A stretch of 64,000 bases of DNA from NCBI RefSeq assembly GCF_002863565.1, contig NZ_PGUW01000001.1, positions 186,001 through 250,000 of the forward strand. Reading direction: 5' to 3'. The notes under the pieces are model-generated. The model searched no databases. It was not told where the DNA came from and saw only the letters and a list, made by a program, of their open reading frames with translations. Origin of the DNA: Bacillus sp. V5-8f (GTDB lineage: Bacteria > Bacillota > Bacilli > Bacillales > DSM-1321). Positions 53,639 to 64,000 of the stretch are shown in pieces; the first letter of the stretch is position 1, and the number at the start of each line of letters is the position of its first letter. Made by a program: the position numbers and the translations under genes.

Positions 53639-54092
53639 TTCTGTTTCCTCCTTCTATCCTGCTTCACGCAGATTCTCTCTAGAATATTCCCTTAAATATG
53701 TAGTTCCTATACAAAGCGTATTGTCGGGAATACCCAAAATCACTCTAAGCATATCAGGCTATGGATAAAACAGCAACCGATTCACAAGTTTGGAGAATAT
53801 TTAAAAAAATGCATACGCTTTCTCTGAAACACTATTGTTTTGCTTGGTAATTCCCCTTTTTTTCTTAGACGCTTTTATTCTGTTACTTTTTGCTTAATCA
53901 TTTGTTTTCAGGTATTCAGAATCGGAATCTGTTCCGCCTATTTTTTCTATTTCTCTTGGTTTCTTATCCTGCTGGCAGCCCATTTCATGCTTTTACAAAA
54001 AAACACGGCTGTACCCCGGGAGAATCTGTGCCGGAATACACCCGCAGAGCTGCGTGCAAAGGCGTGCGTACTTATTATATGTTTTTAAGAAA
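53639..54092. other. Gap between spo0F and fbaA
   Basis: About 450 bases with no credible gene; the + strand frames here lack ribosome binding sites and look random. A T7 run preceded by a weak GC-rich stem (about 54000-54035, minus strand) may end spo0F. The fbaA promoter must lie in 53640-53800 but no clear hexamers stand out. Confidence 0.4.
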
Positions 54093-54470
54093 TCACCCTT
54101 GGGACTTTTCCATCGGTATATATTCTCTAACTGCTTTCCTTATATCATCAATATCAAAAGGTTTGGCAAAATGAGTGATAGCTCCTAAATCCTTAGCTTT
54201 TTGGATCATATCCAATTCTCCGTAAGCAGTCATGATGATGACCCGAATATCCGGATCCATTTGTTTCATCCGCTTCAGGATCTCAATGCCATCCATCCCC
54301 GGAATTTTCATATCCAACAGGACTAAATCGGGAGATTGCTTTTTCACGACATCGAGAGCCTGTATGCCGTTTGCTGCCTGGAACGTACTGTAGCCCTCTT
54401 TTGTAAGGACTTCGTTTAGCAAAATCCTGATCCCGAATTGATCGTCAACAATTAATATGTTTGCTGCCAT
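54093..54470 (-). CDS. spo0F: Sporulation phosphorelay protein Spo0F
   Basis: Single-domain response regulator passing phosphate from sporulation kinases to Spo0B. 125 aa. Seen: acidic pocket [11 protein letters not shown], phosphorylated Asp in [13 protein letters not shown], Thr in IIMTAYGE and Lys in HFAKPFD. ATG 54470 lies after GAGGTG; the GTG two codons earlier overlaps it. A sigma-H-type promoter lies upstream. Confidence 0.96.
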   Translation of the reverse strand: MAANILIVDDQFGIRILLNEVLTKEGYSTFQAANGIQALDVVKKQSPDLVLLDMKIPGMDGIEILKRMKQMDPDIRVIIMTAYGELDMIQKAKDLGAITHFAKPFDIDDIRKAVREYIPMEKSQG

Positions 54471-54598
54471 TCTCACACCTCTTCCTCGTTTGAAAGAAAT
54501 AACTAGCCTTTGCGCTGCCCTTCCGTCCGGTTATGTATAGTGCAGCCCTGCTAAATCCGTGTTTTTTTTTCTATTGCTCCGAATGCTTATTTAATTCT

Positions 54599-54623
54599 AT
54601 TCGCTAAATATTCCCCGAATCCT
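54599..54623 (-). promoter_or_regulatory. Sigma-H promoter of spo0F
   Basis: On the minus strand AGGATTC (54617-54623), 13 bases, CGAAT (54599-54603), close to the sigma-H consensus AGGAWWT-N12/14-RGAAT. A near-match Spo0A box TGTCGAT (+ strand 54653-54659) lies about 60 bases upstream of the expected start. B. subtilis spo0F is known to use sigma-H with Spo0A control. Confidence 0.5.
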
Positions 54624-54752
54624 TCTAGATACCTATAAACCTCAAAAAAATTTGTCGATTCTCATATATCCAGTAAAACACGGTTATTCGCTTTAGAAAA
54701 ACCGTTGCTATATAATATATAGGCAATTAGTATCTAAAGGAGAAAATGATTC

Positions 54753-55292
54753 ATGTTAAAAATGTTTTCTACCCAAATAAACGGTTTATTTAAAAAAATT
54801 ATGGAAGGTGAAGAATTTGCCTTTGAAGACTGTGCTCGGTTGCTTGCCCAGGCTTCGATCGGGGACGGCACCATTTATATGCATGGTTTTGGAGAAATGC
54901 AGGGAATCCTCGCGGAAGCCATTTGCGGCGAGGAGCCTTTTCCAAACGCAAAGCCTCTTTATGATGAAAGCAATACACAAGTTTCGCTTTCGATTGCAGA
55001 CCGAGTACTGCTATTCTCCCGTCATTCTGATGACAAGGAAGCATTGAAGCTTGCGGGCCAGCTTCGCCATGATGGCATTCCTTTTATCGCCATTTCCACC
55101 AAAATACCGTCAGCAGAACATTCACTGGACCAACTGGCTGATGTCCATATCGACCTGCGTCTGCAAAAAGGATTGCTTCCTGATGATAATGGCAACCGTG
55201 TTGGGTATCCCGCACTAATGGCTGCTTTATTTGTTTATTATGGCATAAAATTTACATTGGAGGAAATTTTGTCGGAGTATGAACAGGATTAA
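54753..55292 (+). CDS. ywjG: DUF2529 family protein YwjG
   Basis: 179 aa, soluble, SIS-like fold expected (YMHGFGEMQGILAEAI, ADRVLLFSRHSDDKEALKLAGQL, PFIAISTKIPS). Function not known. AAAGGAG precedes ATG by 9 bases and a perfect TATAAT lies at 54711-54716. Divergent from spo0F and convergent with pyrG, as in B. subtilis. Confidence 0.85.
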   Translation: MLKMFSTQINGLFKKIMEGEEFAFEDCARLLAQASIGDGTIYMHGFGEMQGILAEAICGEEPFPNAKPLYDESNTQVSLSIADRVLLFSRHSDDKEALKLAGQLRHDGIPFIAISTKIPSAEHSLDQLADVHIDLRLQKGLLPDDNGNRVGYPALMAALFVYYGIKFTLEEILSEYEQD

Positions 55293-55378
55293 TATTGGCC
55301 CTTTCCTTTTGCTCGTTATATCATTTTTTCATCCAACTTCTATAATCTGCGGCTATTCTTATATTTCAGCTTAATAGT

Positions 55379-55414
55379 AAAAAACGCTTGGTTCCATGAA
55401 TCCAAGCGTTTTTT
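55379..55414. terminator. Bidirectional terminator between ywjG and pyrG
   Basis: AAAACGCTTGG / CCAAGCGTTTT stem with A run on one side and T run on the other; serves both convergent genes. Confidence 0.9.
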
Positions 55415-55427
55415 AGTCTTTATATTT

Positions 55428-57071
<1,644 letters not shown>

Positions 57072-57135
57072 TTATTATTTACTCATGTAGTTTTTCCCTT
57101 TAACGTGAAAACATTACAAGTAGCTTATCCGCTAA

Positions 57136-57172
57136 AAAACAAAAACGCCCCTTACAACCGTAAGGGAGCGTT
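57136..57172 (-). terminator. Attenuator terminator in the pyrG leader
   Basis: On the minus strand GCTCCCTTAC / GTAAGGGGCG stem then TTTTTGTTTTTT, about 35-70 bases after the pyrG start site and 100 bases before the gene. The 5' arm is pyrimidine rich (CUCCCUU), suited to pairing with G runs added at the 5' end of the RNA, the B. subtilis pyrG antitermination mechanism. It can also end rpoE transcripts. Confidence 0.8.
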
Positions 57173-57198
57173 ATAATCATTTACAGTCCTTATTAAAA

Positions 57199-57241
57199 GG
57201 AGCCCAAAAATGATATTACAAAAATCGATATGAAAAGTCAA
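57199..57241 (-). promoter_or_regulatory. pyrG promoter with GGGCT reiterative start
   Basis: On the minus strand -35 TTGACT (57236-57241), 17 bases, -10 TAATAT (57213-57218), 7 bases, then GGGCTCC starting at 57205. The GGGCU initial sequence is where RNA polymerase slips and adds extra G when CTP is low. Confidence 0.85.
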
Positions 57242-57254
57242 GCATCTACAAAAA

Positions 57255-57839
57255 CTAGCGTTTATCTTCGTCGATTTCTTCCTCGTCGGCGAAGTCTTCA
57301 TCCTCGTCATCATCATCATCTTCATCTTCATCTTCATCAATAAGATCTTCATCATCAAGTTCATCTTCGAAGTCGTCATCATCCGTATCGACTTCAAGAA
57401 GGTCATCATCATCGTCCGCTTCATCAAGCAGATCTATATCTTCGTCTTCTTCATCTAGCTCATCCAGATCTTCATCTTCGAAGTCCAGATCTTCATCTTC
57501 AAAGTCTTCGAAGTCCTCATCCACTGCTTTCTTGGCTTTCTTCTTCTTCGGTTTGACAGCATGTACAACCTCGTCTTCAATTTGGTCGACAGGGTACCAG
57601 GTCTTCAAACCCCAGCGATTTTCGCCTAATGACGTAAAACGTCCGTCAACATTTAAGTCTGTATAAAATTGAGCAATTCTTTTTGTTACTTCGTCGTCTG
57701 AAAGATTCTGCAATTGTTGGATTTCACCTATTAAATCTTTAAAAGAAACCGGCTGCTTTTTCTCTACGAGCAATTCATAAGCGAGTTCCAAAAGAGACAT
57801 TTCCATTATTTGTTCTTGTGAGTATTGATTTAAACTCAA
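57255..57839 (-). CDS. rpoE: RNA polymerase delta subunit
   Basis: Gram-positive RNA polymerase accessory subunit that speeds recycling of the enzyme. About 194 aa: N-terminal HARE-HTH domain (about 1-90, RIAQFYTDLNVDGRF, WGLKTWYP), then a Lys-rich hinge KPKKKKAKKAV and a very acidic Asp/Glu tail (about 110-194). I prefer TTG 57839 (MSLNQYSQEQ), about 10 bases after AAGGGA; GTG 57848 three codons earlier is too close to that site. Confidence 0.93.
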   Translation of the reverse strand: MSLNQYSQEQIMEMSLLELAYELLVEKKQPVSFKDLIGEIQQLQNLSDDEVTKRIAQFYTDLNVDGRFTSLGENRWGLKTWYPVDQIEDEVVHAVKPKKKKAKKAVDEDFEDFEDEDLDFEDEDLDELDEEDEDIDLLDEADDDDDLLEVDTDDDDFEDELDDEDLIDEDEDEDDDDDEDEDFADEEEIDEDKR

Positions 57840-58025
57840 GGCCTGCACTTCCCTTCTCTATTCCAAACACCTTTAACAAACGGTGCTTCACACATTAGAC
57901 ATGTAATTTAGTATCTTCTGTACATCCGTACACAAATCCTGCTAAAAACATACTATTCATTATAAACAATAAAAATAGGTTTATGCCAGCTAAATCCCTA
58001 TATTTCATAGCTTATTCACTGACGC

Positions 58026-58205
58026 CTACCCATGGTTTTCCTTCCCTTTTTCCCTGTCTTTCCGCCAAGTGCGGTAAGCGAGCACAAAAAAGAATATGGA
58101 AAGCAGCAAAAAGGGGATGGCTCCTAATCCAATTTCATATAATTGATAGAAAAGAATAAGGGCAGCGAAACAAATCGTGCCGTTTACAAGTCGTTTGCGC
58201 GTCAT
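58026..58205 (-). CDS. Small two-helix membrane protein, unknown
   Basis: 59 aa: basic N-terminus (MTRKRLVNG), two membrane helices (about 10-27 and 31-49) and a very charged tail (RTWRKDREKGKENHG). GGAGAGGG lies 5 bases before ATG 58205; the longer frame's 18 extra codons lack a site. I do not recognise the family. It stands alone between rpoE and icmF. Confidence 0.6.
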   Translation of the reverse strand: MTRKRLVNGTICFAALILFYQLYEIGLGAIPFLLLSIFFFVLAYRTWRKDREKGKENHG

Positions 58206-58328
58206 ATTCCCTCTCCAAACAGAGGCTCTAATGGTAACCAAATTTGCCTGAAATACCATTGTAGCCGTTTTATAAAATTTTTATAAGGCAAAAATACCAT
58301 TTTTCCAAAGAAAATGCTATTTTTACAG

Positions 58329-58370
58329 AAAAAGAAGGTACTGAACTGTGAATGTCAATGGTTCAGTACC
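58329..58370 (-). terminator. Terminator of icmF
   Basis: Perfect 10-base inverted repeat GGTACTGAAC (58337-58346) / GTTCAGTACC (58361-58370), then TTCTTTTTCT on the minus strand, 45 bases past the icmF stop. Confidence 0.8.
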
Positions 58371-58416
58371 CATATGTCGGACTTCCGGTCTTTCTTTGAC
58401 TATATATCCCGTGGAT

Positions 58417-61400
58417 TTACATATTCCTTCTATATTGTCCTCCCACTTCATAGAGGGCTCGGGTTATTTGCCCAAGGCTGGCCACTTTTACACACTTCAT
58501 TAACTCGGTGAAGATGTTTTCTCCGCTCACAGCTGCTTTCTTAAGCCTGTTAAGCGCAGGTTCACATTCGATTTCATGCCGTTTATGGAATTCCCTTAGA
58601 TTTTGAATCTGGACTTCTTTTTCTTCCTTTGTGGCACGTGCGATTTCCATGCTATTCAAGGACTCATCAGAAGGAGGGTTCGGGTTCAGATACGTGTTGA
58701 CTCCTATAATCGGAAGCTCCCCAGAATGTTTTTTCATTTCATAATACATAGATTCATCCTGGATTTTCCCTCGTTGGTATTGAGTTTCCATGGCACCTAA
58801 CACGCCGCCTCGGTCATTGATACGGTCGAACTCCTCAAGCACCGCCTCTTCAACTAAATCGGTCAACTCTTCGATGATGAATGCACCTTGGAGCGGATTT
58901 TCATTTTTGGATAGTCCGTGTTCCTTCGTAATAATCATTTGTATGGCCATCGCCCTGCGCACCGAATCTTCGGTAGGTGTTGTGATGGCTTCGTCGTAAG
59001 CATTTGTATGAAGCGAATTGCAGTTGTCTTGAAGTGCCATGAGCGCTTGAAGTGTCGTCCGGATATCATTAAAGTCGATCTCCTGGGCATGCAGGGAGCG
59101 CCCTGACGTCTGGATATGGTATTTCAGCTTCTGGCTCCGCTCATTGGCACCATATTTATCACGCATGACTGTTGCCCAGATCCTCCTTGCTACCCGCCCA
59201 ATTACCGTATATTCAGGATCCAGCCCATTGGAGAAAAAGAATGAGAGATTCGGGGCGAAATCGTCAATATTCATTCCGCGGCTTAAATAATATTCGACAT
59301 AGGTAAACCCGTTTGCAAGCGTAAAGGCAAGCTGTGATATTGGATTGGCTCCTGCTTCAGCAATATGATAGCCGGAAATGGAAACCGAATAATAGTTTCT
59401 TACTTGATGTTGGATGAAATATTCCTGAATATCCCCCATCATCCTGAGCGCGAATTCCGTTGAGAAGATACACGTATTTTGTCCCTGGTCTTCCTTTAGA
59501 ATATCCGCCTGGACGGTTCCCCTTAAGGAACGCAATGTATATGAGCGCATTTCTTCAAATTCGTCGCCTGTTAGCGCTCTTCCTAGTTCAGCTTCCTTTT
59601 TCTCAATCTGCTGGTCTATTGCTGTATTCATATACATCGCCAGAATGATCGGAGCTGGCCCATTAATTGTCATGGATACAGAAGTTGATGGAAGACAAAG
59701 GTCAAATCCAGCATAAAGCTTCTTCATATCTTCCAATGTGCAAATGCTGACCCCGCTTTCGCCAACCTTCCCATAAATATCCGGACGGTAATCTGGATCT
59801 TCCCCATATAACGTCACGGAATCAAATGCAGTGCTCAGTCGTTTTGCATCGTCATCCTTGGAAAGATAATGAAAGCGGCGGTTCGTCCTGACTGGGGAAC
59901 CTTCCCCCGCAAATTGGCGCTTTGGATCCTCGCCTTCACGTTTGAATGGAAAAACCCCAGCCGTATAAGGAAAGTATCCAGGGGCATTTTCCCTGTACGC
60001 CCAGCGTAAAATTTCCCCATAATCGACGTATTTAGGCAGTGAAACTTTCGGGATCATCAAGCCTGATAGGCTCTTTATCTTTAAGACAGTGGTGATTTCT
60101 TTATCGCGGATTTTCGTGGTGAATTTATCTGACGAATATTTTGCCTTTAGCTCGGTCCAACCCTCCAGAATCTGTTCTGATTCTGCAGAAAGCTTGGCGT
60201 ACATTTCATCTCTTAGGGCCTGAAGTAATGATAGAATTTCCTCGTTTGCCTCTTTTTCTTTAACAGCCTGGATCGTACCTTCCAGCTGGAAAAGCTTCCT
60301 GGCGATCTGGGCTTGCTCTTCTCCTTTCTTATGGTAATTACGTACTGTGTCTGTTATTTCGCGTAGATAATAGCGGCGGTCATTCGGAATGATGATATTC
60401 TGCTTTTGAACGTCAGCTTCCTTTGAAAACGTAGTCTCCCAATCAGTACCAGCCTTTTCATTCAGATTTTCAATTAAAGCGGCAAACAAAGCATTCGTTC
60501 CCGGATCGTTGAATTGGGACGCGATTGTACCATAGACCGGCATCTGTTCAGTGTCCTGGTCAAATAGCAAATGGCTTCTTTGATATTGCTTTTGGACCTG
60601 CTTTTTTGCATCCTCTGATCCTTTTCTTTCAAATTTATTAATGACAATTAAGTCTGCATAGTCGATCATATCGATTTTTTCCAACTGGGAAGGGGCACCG
60701 AACTCGCTGGTCATCACATACATGGATACGTTGCAAATATCGGTAATTTCGGCATCACCCTGCCCAATTCCACTCGTCTCGACCACAATTAAATCAAAGC
60801 CTGCTGCTTTTACAACCGAAATGGCGTCCTGGATGGCAAGTGACAGCTCGCTTTTGGAACGCCGGGTAGCAAGGCTTCTCATATAAACACGATCAGAAAA
60901 GATTGCGTTCATGCGGATTCTGTCGCCCAGTAATGCTCCGCCTGTTTTTTGCTTTGTCGGGTCTACAGAGAGGATTGCTATTTTCTTGTCAGGAATCTCA
61001 TTAAGAAAGCGGCGTATTAATTCGTCAGTCAATGAACTTTTCCCCGCACCGCCTGTACCTGTAATCCCGAGGACAGGCACCATTTTCTCTGAAATTTTCA
61101 CCTGCTTCATTAGGCTTTCCGCCGCAGCGGCTGCTTCGTCCGGGGTATCCTGCCTGTTTTCAGCCAGAGTGATGAATTGGGCAACCGCCCCCGGTTCACC
61201 AGCAAGCATATCTGGAAAGCGTTCATGCATAGCGGATTTAACCGTAGAAAAATCACATTCCTTAAGCATCAGGTTAATCATGCCTTGAAGGCCGTTCACC
61301 CTTCCATCTTCTGGTGAAAAGATGTGTGAAATCCCATATTCATGGAGCTCCTTTATTTCACGTGGAATGATAACTCCTCCGCCACCGCCATAAATGCGGA

Positions 61401-61683
61401 TATGGGAAGCACCATTTTCGTGAAGCAAGTCGTACATATACTTGAAATACTCGACATGACCGCCTTGATAAGAAGACACCGCAATACCTTGGACATCCTC
61501 TTGTATGGCAGCGCTTACAACTTCCTGGACGGAACGGTTATGGCCAAGATGGATAACCTCGGCCCCGCTAGATTGCAAAATGCGGCGCATGATATTGATC
61601 GACGCATCATGGCCGTCGAATAAGCTGGAAGCTGTAACGAAACGAATATGGTTTTTAGGTTTGTATATCTCCATTGTGCTCAC
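58417..61683 (-). CDS. icmF: Fused isobutyryl-CoA mutase IcmF
   Basis: Adenosylcobalamin enzyme interconverting isobutyryl-CoA and butyryl-CoA (often also isovaleryl/pivalyl-CoA), fused to its own G-protein chaperone. 1088 aa: B12-binding domain (about 12-145, DGHDAS with axial His25, [15 protein letters not shown]), GTPase domain (about 200-420, P-loop GTGGAGKS 209-216, [23 protein letters not shown]), linker, then the mutase barrel (about 530-1088). GTG start 7 bases after AAAGGAGG. Follows the TetR gene by 14 bases. Confidence 0.95.
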   Translation of the reverse strand: MSTMEIYKPKNHIRFVTASSLFDGHDASINIMRRILQSSGAEVIHLGHNRSVQEVVSAAIQEDVQGIAVSSYQGGHVEYFKYMYDLLHENGASHIRIYGGGGGVIIPREIKELHEYGISHIFSPEDGRVNGLQGMINLMLKECDFSTVKSAMHERFPDMLAGEPGAVAQFITLAENRQDTPDEAAAAAESLMKQVKISEKMVPVLGITGTGGAGKSSLTDELIRRFLNEIPDKKIAILSVDPTKQKTGGALLGDRIRMNAIFSDRVYMRSLATRRSKSELSLAIQDAISVVKAAGFDLIVVETSGIGQGDAEITDICNVSMYVMTSEFGAPSQLEKIDMIDYADLIVINKFERKGSEDAKKQVQKQYQRSHLLFDQDTEQMPVYGTIASQFNDPGTNALFAALIENLNEKAGTDWETTFSKEADVQKQNIIIPNDRRYYLREITDTVRNYHKKGEEQAQIARKLFQLEGTIQAVKEKEANEEILSLLQALRDEMYAKLSAESEQILEGWTELKAKYSSDKFTTKIRDKEITTVLKIKSLSGLMIPKVSLPKYVDYGEILRWAYRENAPGYFPYTAGVFPFKREGEDPKRQFAGEGSPVRTNRRFHYLSKDDDAKRLSTAFDSVTLYGEDPDYRPDIYGKVGESGVSICTLEDMKKLYAGFDLCLPSTSVSMTINGPAPIILAMYMNTAIDQQIEKKEAELGRALTGDEFEEMRSYTLRSLRGTVQADILKEDQGQNTCIFSTEFALRMMGDIQEYFIQHQVRNYYSVSISGYHIAEAGANPISQLAFTLANGFTYVEYYLSRGMNIDDFAPNLSFFFSNGLDPEYTVIGRVARRIWATVMRDKYGANERSQKLKYHIQTSGRSLHAQEIDFNDIRTTLQALMALQDNCNSLHTNAYDEAITTPTEDSVRRAMAIQMIITKEHGLSKNENPLQGAFIIEELTDLVEEAVLEEFDRINDRGGVLGAMETQYQRGKIQDESMYYEMKKHSGELPIIGVNTYLNPNPPSDESLNSMEIARATKEEKEVQIQNLREFHKRHEIECEPALNRLKKAAVSGENIFTELMKCVKVASLGQITRALYEVGGQYRRNM

Positions 61684-61697
61684 CCTTGTTCCTCCTT

Positions 61698-62348
61698 TTA
61701 TGGTAAAGGTTTGGTATTCAGGTTCTGCGTGTTATATAAACTGCCCAATAGCAAATCCGTTTGCAGATCAATATATTCTTCAAGTGTGTAAAGTTTTCTT
61801 AGTGCCCAGCGGCGGAAGGCCCACATCTGTCCCTGGACGAAAATGTTATGCGCAAGGAGGCGAATATGTTTCTCGGAAAGGGTAAGGTCCCCGTTTTCAA
61901 CACAACGGCTTATGACCAATTCAAACATATGAACCATTTCCATTTCCTTTTTCAATACATATGGAAGAGCATCCTTTGTCAGCGACTTTACTTCCTGATA
62001 CATGACAAGCACCTCATCCTGCATATCATCCATCACTTCGAAAAAATAAGCTATGGTAAGCTTCAGGGCATCCAGGGTGCCGCTATTCTGTTCAAGGTCG
62101 TTTTGGAGCCTGTCTTTCACCTCATCGTAAATAAAATCACAGACTAAATATAAGACATCTTCTTTCGTGCGGATATACTCATAAAGCGTTCCAATGCTGA
62201 AGCCGGCAGCCTTGGCGATTTCCCTAGTCGTTGTCCGGTGAAATCCTTTTTCCTTAAATAAGTTCACGGCTCCTTTGATCATTTGATTGCGCCGTATGCT
62301 AACGAGCTTCTCATCTTTTACCGAAGCGTGGACTTCTCTTTTTTTCAT
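61698..62348 (-). CDS. TetR family regulator
   Basis: 216 aa: basic N-terminus, HTH (about 25-70, [33 protein letters not shown] in parts), then a helical ligand domain. AAGGTGGTG precedes ATG. In an operon with icmF and downstream of acdA, it most likely controls acyl-CoA metabolism in response to an acyl-CoA, as FadR does in B. subtilis. No clear operator palindrome was found by eye. Confidence 0.88.
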   Translation of the reverse strand: MKKREVHASVKDEKLVSIRRNQMIKGAVNLFKEKGFHRTTTREIAKAAGFSIGTLYEYIRTKEDVLYLVCDFIYDEVKDRLQNDLEQNSGTLDALKLTIAYFFEVMDDMQDEVLVMYQEVKSLTKDALPYVLKKEMEMVHMFELVISRCVENGDLTLSEKHIRLLAHNIFVQGQMWAFRRWALRKLYTLEEYIDLQTDLLLGSLYNTQNLNTKPLP

Positions 62349-62551
62349 ACGTCACCACCTTACTTGGCCATGGTGTAATAGTACCTGAGGAAATACTTTC
62401 TGGAAGAGTTTTTCTTAGAAGATCATTATGCCAAACAACAGGCAGGCAGCAAACTTCATTAATAGCTAGAAAAGTTTCTTCTACCTTCCTATCTGCTGTG
62501 TAAACCTACCTGTTACCGGCTTTTCAATAGTACCCATAAGTTGGTTTTCTA

Positions 62552-63694
62552 TTAGTCTTTTGTAATCATCCTGGAGATCACCAGCTTCTGAATCTCTTGT
62601 GTTCCTTCGTAGATCTGTGTAATTTTTGCATCCCGCATAAATCGTTCCACCGGATAATCCTTGGTGTAACCGTAGCCGCCGAATACCTGGACCGCTTCTG
62701 TAGTGACCTTCATGGCCGTATCCCCTGCAAACAGTTTGGACATAGCAGATTCTTTTCCATAAGGAAGACCGACAGATTCGCGCCATGCTGCTTGATAGGT
62801 GAGCAACCTTGCTGCTTCAATGCCTGTTGCCATATCCGCAAGCTTAAAACCGATTCCTTGCTGCTGGGCAATCGGTTTGCCGAATTGTACACGTTCCTTT
62901 GCATATGCTACTGCTGCATCAAGCGCACCTTGTGCAATCCCGACTGCTTGTGCTGCGATGCCATTCCTGCCGCCGTCTAGAGTCATCATGGCAATCTTGA
63001 AGCCTTCTCCCTCTTTTCCTAGCAGGTTTTCCTTAGGAACCTTGCAATCTTCGAAAATGATTTCTGTTGTCGGTGAAGAACGAATTCCTAGTTTCTTTTC
63101 TTTCTTGCCGACACTGAAGCCTGGGAAGTCTTTTTCCACGATAAATGCACTTGTGCCTCTTTGTTTTGATTCCGGGTCAGTTAATGCAAAAACAACATAA
63201 GTATCGGCAATCCCGCCATTGGTAATGAAGATTTTTGACCCATTCAAAATATAATGGTCGCCTTCAAGCCTCGCAGTTGTTCTCATTCCGCCCGCATCTG
63301 ACCCGGAACCAGGTTCTGTCAGCCCGTATGCACCGATTGTTTCTCCCTTTGCCAACGGAGTCAGGTATTTTTGCTTTTGTTCTTCAGAACCGAACTTGTA
63401 TATCGGCCAGCCAGCAAGTGATGTATGTGCAGATAGGGTTACTGCTGTGGAGGCGCAGACTCTTGAAAGCTCTTCGATGGCGATACAATAAGCCAAATAG
63501 TCACTTCCGATGCCACCGTATTGTTCAGGCCACGGAATGCCGGTAAGACCAAGCTCGGCCATTTTGTCGAAAATTTCACGGTCGAAACGTTCTTCTTCAT
63601 CTCTTTCTGCAGCTGTAGGCGCGACTTCATTCGTTGCGAAATCTCGTACCATTTTTCTTATCATTTCATGTTCTTCTGTTAGTGTAAATTGCAT
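62552..63694 (-). CDS. acdA: Acyl-CoA dehydrogenase AcdA
   Basis: FAD enzyme introducing the 2,3 double bond in acyl-CoA, probably short or branched chain. 380 aa. Seen: [54 protein letters not shown] (in parts), and the C-terminal YEGTQEIQ with the catalytic Glu. AGGGG lies about 10 bases before ATG 63694. 203 bases separate it from the TetR gene. Confidence 0.94.
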   Translation of the reverse strand: MQFTLTEEHEMIRKMVRDFATNEVAPTAAERDEEERFDREIFDKMAELGLTGIPWPEQYGGIGSDYLAYCIAIEELSRVCASTAVTLSAHTSLAGWPIYKFGSEEQKQKYLTPLAKGETIGAYGLTEPGSGSDAGGMRTTARLEGDHYILNGSKIFITNGGIADTYVVFALTDPESKQRGTSAFIVEKDFPGFSVGKKEKKLGIRSSPTTEIIFEDCKVPKENLLGKEGEGFKIAMMTLDGGRNGIAAQAVGIAQGALDAAVAYAKERVQFGKPIAQQQGIGFKLADMATGIEAARLLTYQAAWRESVGLPYGKESAMSKLFAGDTAMKVTTEAVQVFGGYGYTKDYPVERFMRDAKITQIYEGTQEIQKLVISRMITKD

Positions 63695-63860
63695 GGTCGT
63701 TATCCCCTGTCTTTAATAGAATATGTCGTTTCATAACGAAAGTAGTAATGCTTGGATGAAACCATCAATCACAGGAAAAAGTGTAAAGGTTTCATTTACA
63801 TCCTCATTTTTTAGGTAAAACAGAATGTAATCCGGAAATTTTTTCGGTGAATCACAGGAT
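63695..63860. other. Upstream region of acdA
   Basis: AT-rich, no reading frame or clear promoter hexamers. The next gene upstream lies beyond the window. Confidence 0.4.
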
Positions 63861-63960
63861 TTAAGCGATCAATCGATTTTTTAAGCGAAAATCATCAAAT
63901 TTAAGTGAAAAATTTATTTTATAAGCAAAAACCATAGTTTTTCAGCAAATGCCTGGATTC
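63861..63960. repeat. Five imperfect 20-bp direct repeats
   Basis: Units start at 63861, 63881, 63901, 63921 and 63941 with TTAAGCGATC, TTAAGCGAAA, TTAAGTGAAA, ATAAGCAAAA and TTCAGCAAAT, each completed to 20 bases by A/T-rich sequence. The period is exact while the sequence decays toward the right. Confidence 0.65.
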
Positions 63961-64000
63961 CTATTTAAGATACCTATTTAAAAAGATGCTTGCTGATAAC

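Noticed and set aside
53840-54174. Two + strand frames in the spo0F-fbaA gap
   Set aside because: They overlap each other in different frames, lack binding sites and look random.
63861-63960. 20-bp repeats considered as a CRISPR array
   Set aside because: Units abut without unique spacers and are imperfect; no cas gene is present.

Overview
The window is ordinary chromosomal backbone of an aerobic, motile, endospore-forming member of the Bacillaceae (Firmicutes). I base this on gene order and sporulation content. The blocks ssbB-ywpF-fabZ-flhP-flhO-mbl-spoIIID-spoIIQ-spoIID-murAA-ywmB, the atp operon-upp-glyA-ywlG-rpiB-ywlE-mntP-ywlC-ywlB-spoIIR-prmC-prfA-tdk-rpmE-rho-glpX-murAB, and fbaA-spo0F-ywjG-pyrG-rpoE follow the order remembered from Bacillus subtilis. 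I cannot name the genus from sequence alone. I see no prophage, intact insertion sequence, CRISPR array, rRNA or tRNA.

Layout. 1-1522: start of an oligopeptide ABC transporter operon (appD-appF order, running off the left edge). 1839-4752: ssbB with a small coiled-coil protein, ywpF, an Asn/Asp-rich lipoprotein and fabZ. 4935-8290: small membrane protein, flagellar rod/hook proteins FlhP and FlhO, and Mbl. 8655-14807: the sporulation and wall genes spoIIID, spoIIQ, a VanZ-like gene, spoIID, murAA, ywmB and a DUF1146 gene. 15045-25393: an 11-gene nuo operon (ABCDHIJKLMN, no EFG), followed at 25679-32922 by the complete atp operon, so about 18 kb is a respiratory and energy block. 33172-35382: secreted subtilase. 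35570-38968: upp, glyA, ywlG, rpiB. 39143-42977: chemoreceptor, arginine phosphatase, MntP, threonylcarbamoyl-AMP synthase. 42919-43168: a cluster of DnaA boxes. 43264-52215: ywlB, spoIIR, prmC, prfA, tdk, rpmE, rho, glpX and a second murA. 52452-52649: a broken transaldolase. 52781-57839: fbaA, spo0F, ywjG, pyrG, rpoE. 58417-63694: icmF, a TetR regulator and acdA. Only ywpF, the VanZ-like gene and ywjG clearly run on the + strand.

Several regulatory sites can be read directly: a sigma-A promoter for atp, an extended -10 promoter for nuo, a sigma-D promoter for flhO, a sigma-E promoter for spoIID, a sigma-H promoter for spo0F, a PurR box pair at glyA, and a complete reiterative-transcription attenuator for pyrG (promoter, GGGCT start and terminator stem).

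No wholly new multi-gene system is evident. The least explained items are an Ala/Lys repeat extension on NuoC, a complex I without an NADH module, two copies of a long palindrome (9182 and 14893), a nested hairpin element at 8541-8629, a decayed Bacillaceae intergenic repeat before spoIIR, 20-bp-period repeats at the right edge, the transaldolase remnant, and a few small orphan proteins. Start codons were often moved from the longest reading frame to the codon with a proper ribosome binding site; this is stated in each entry.
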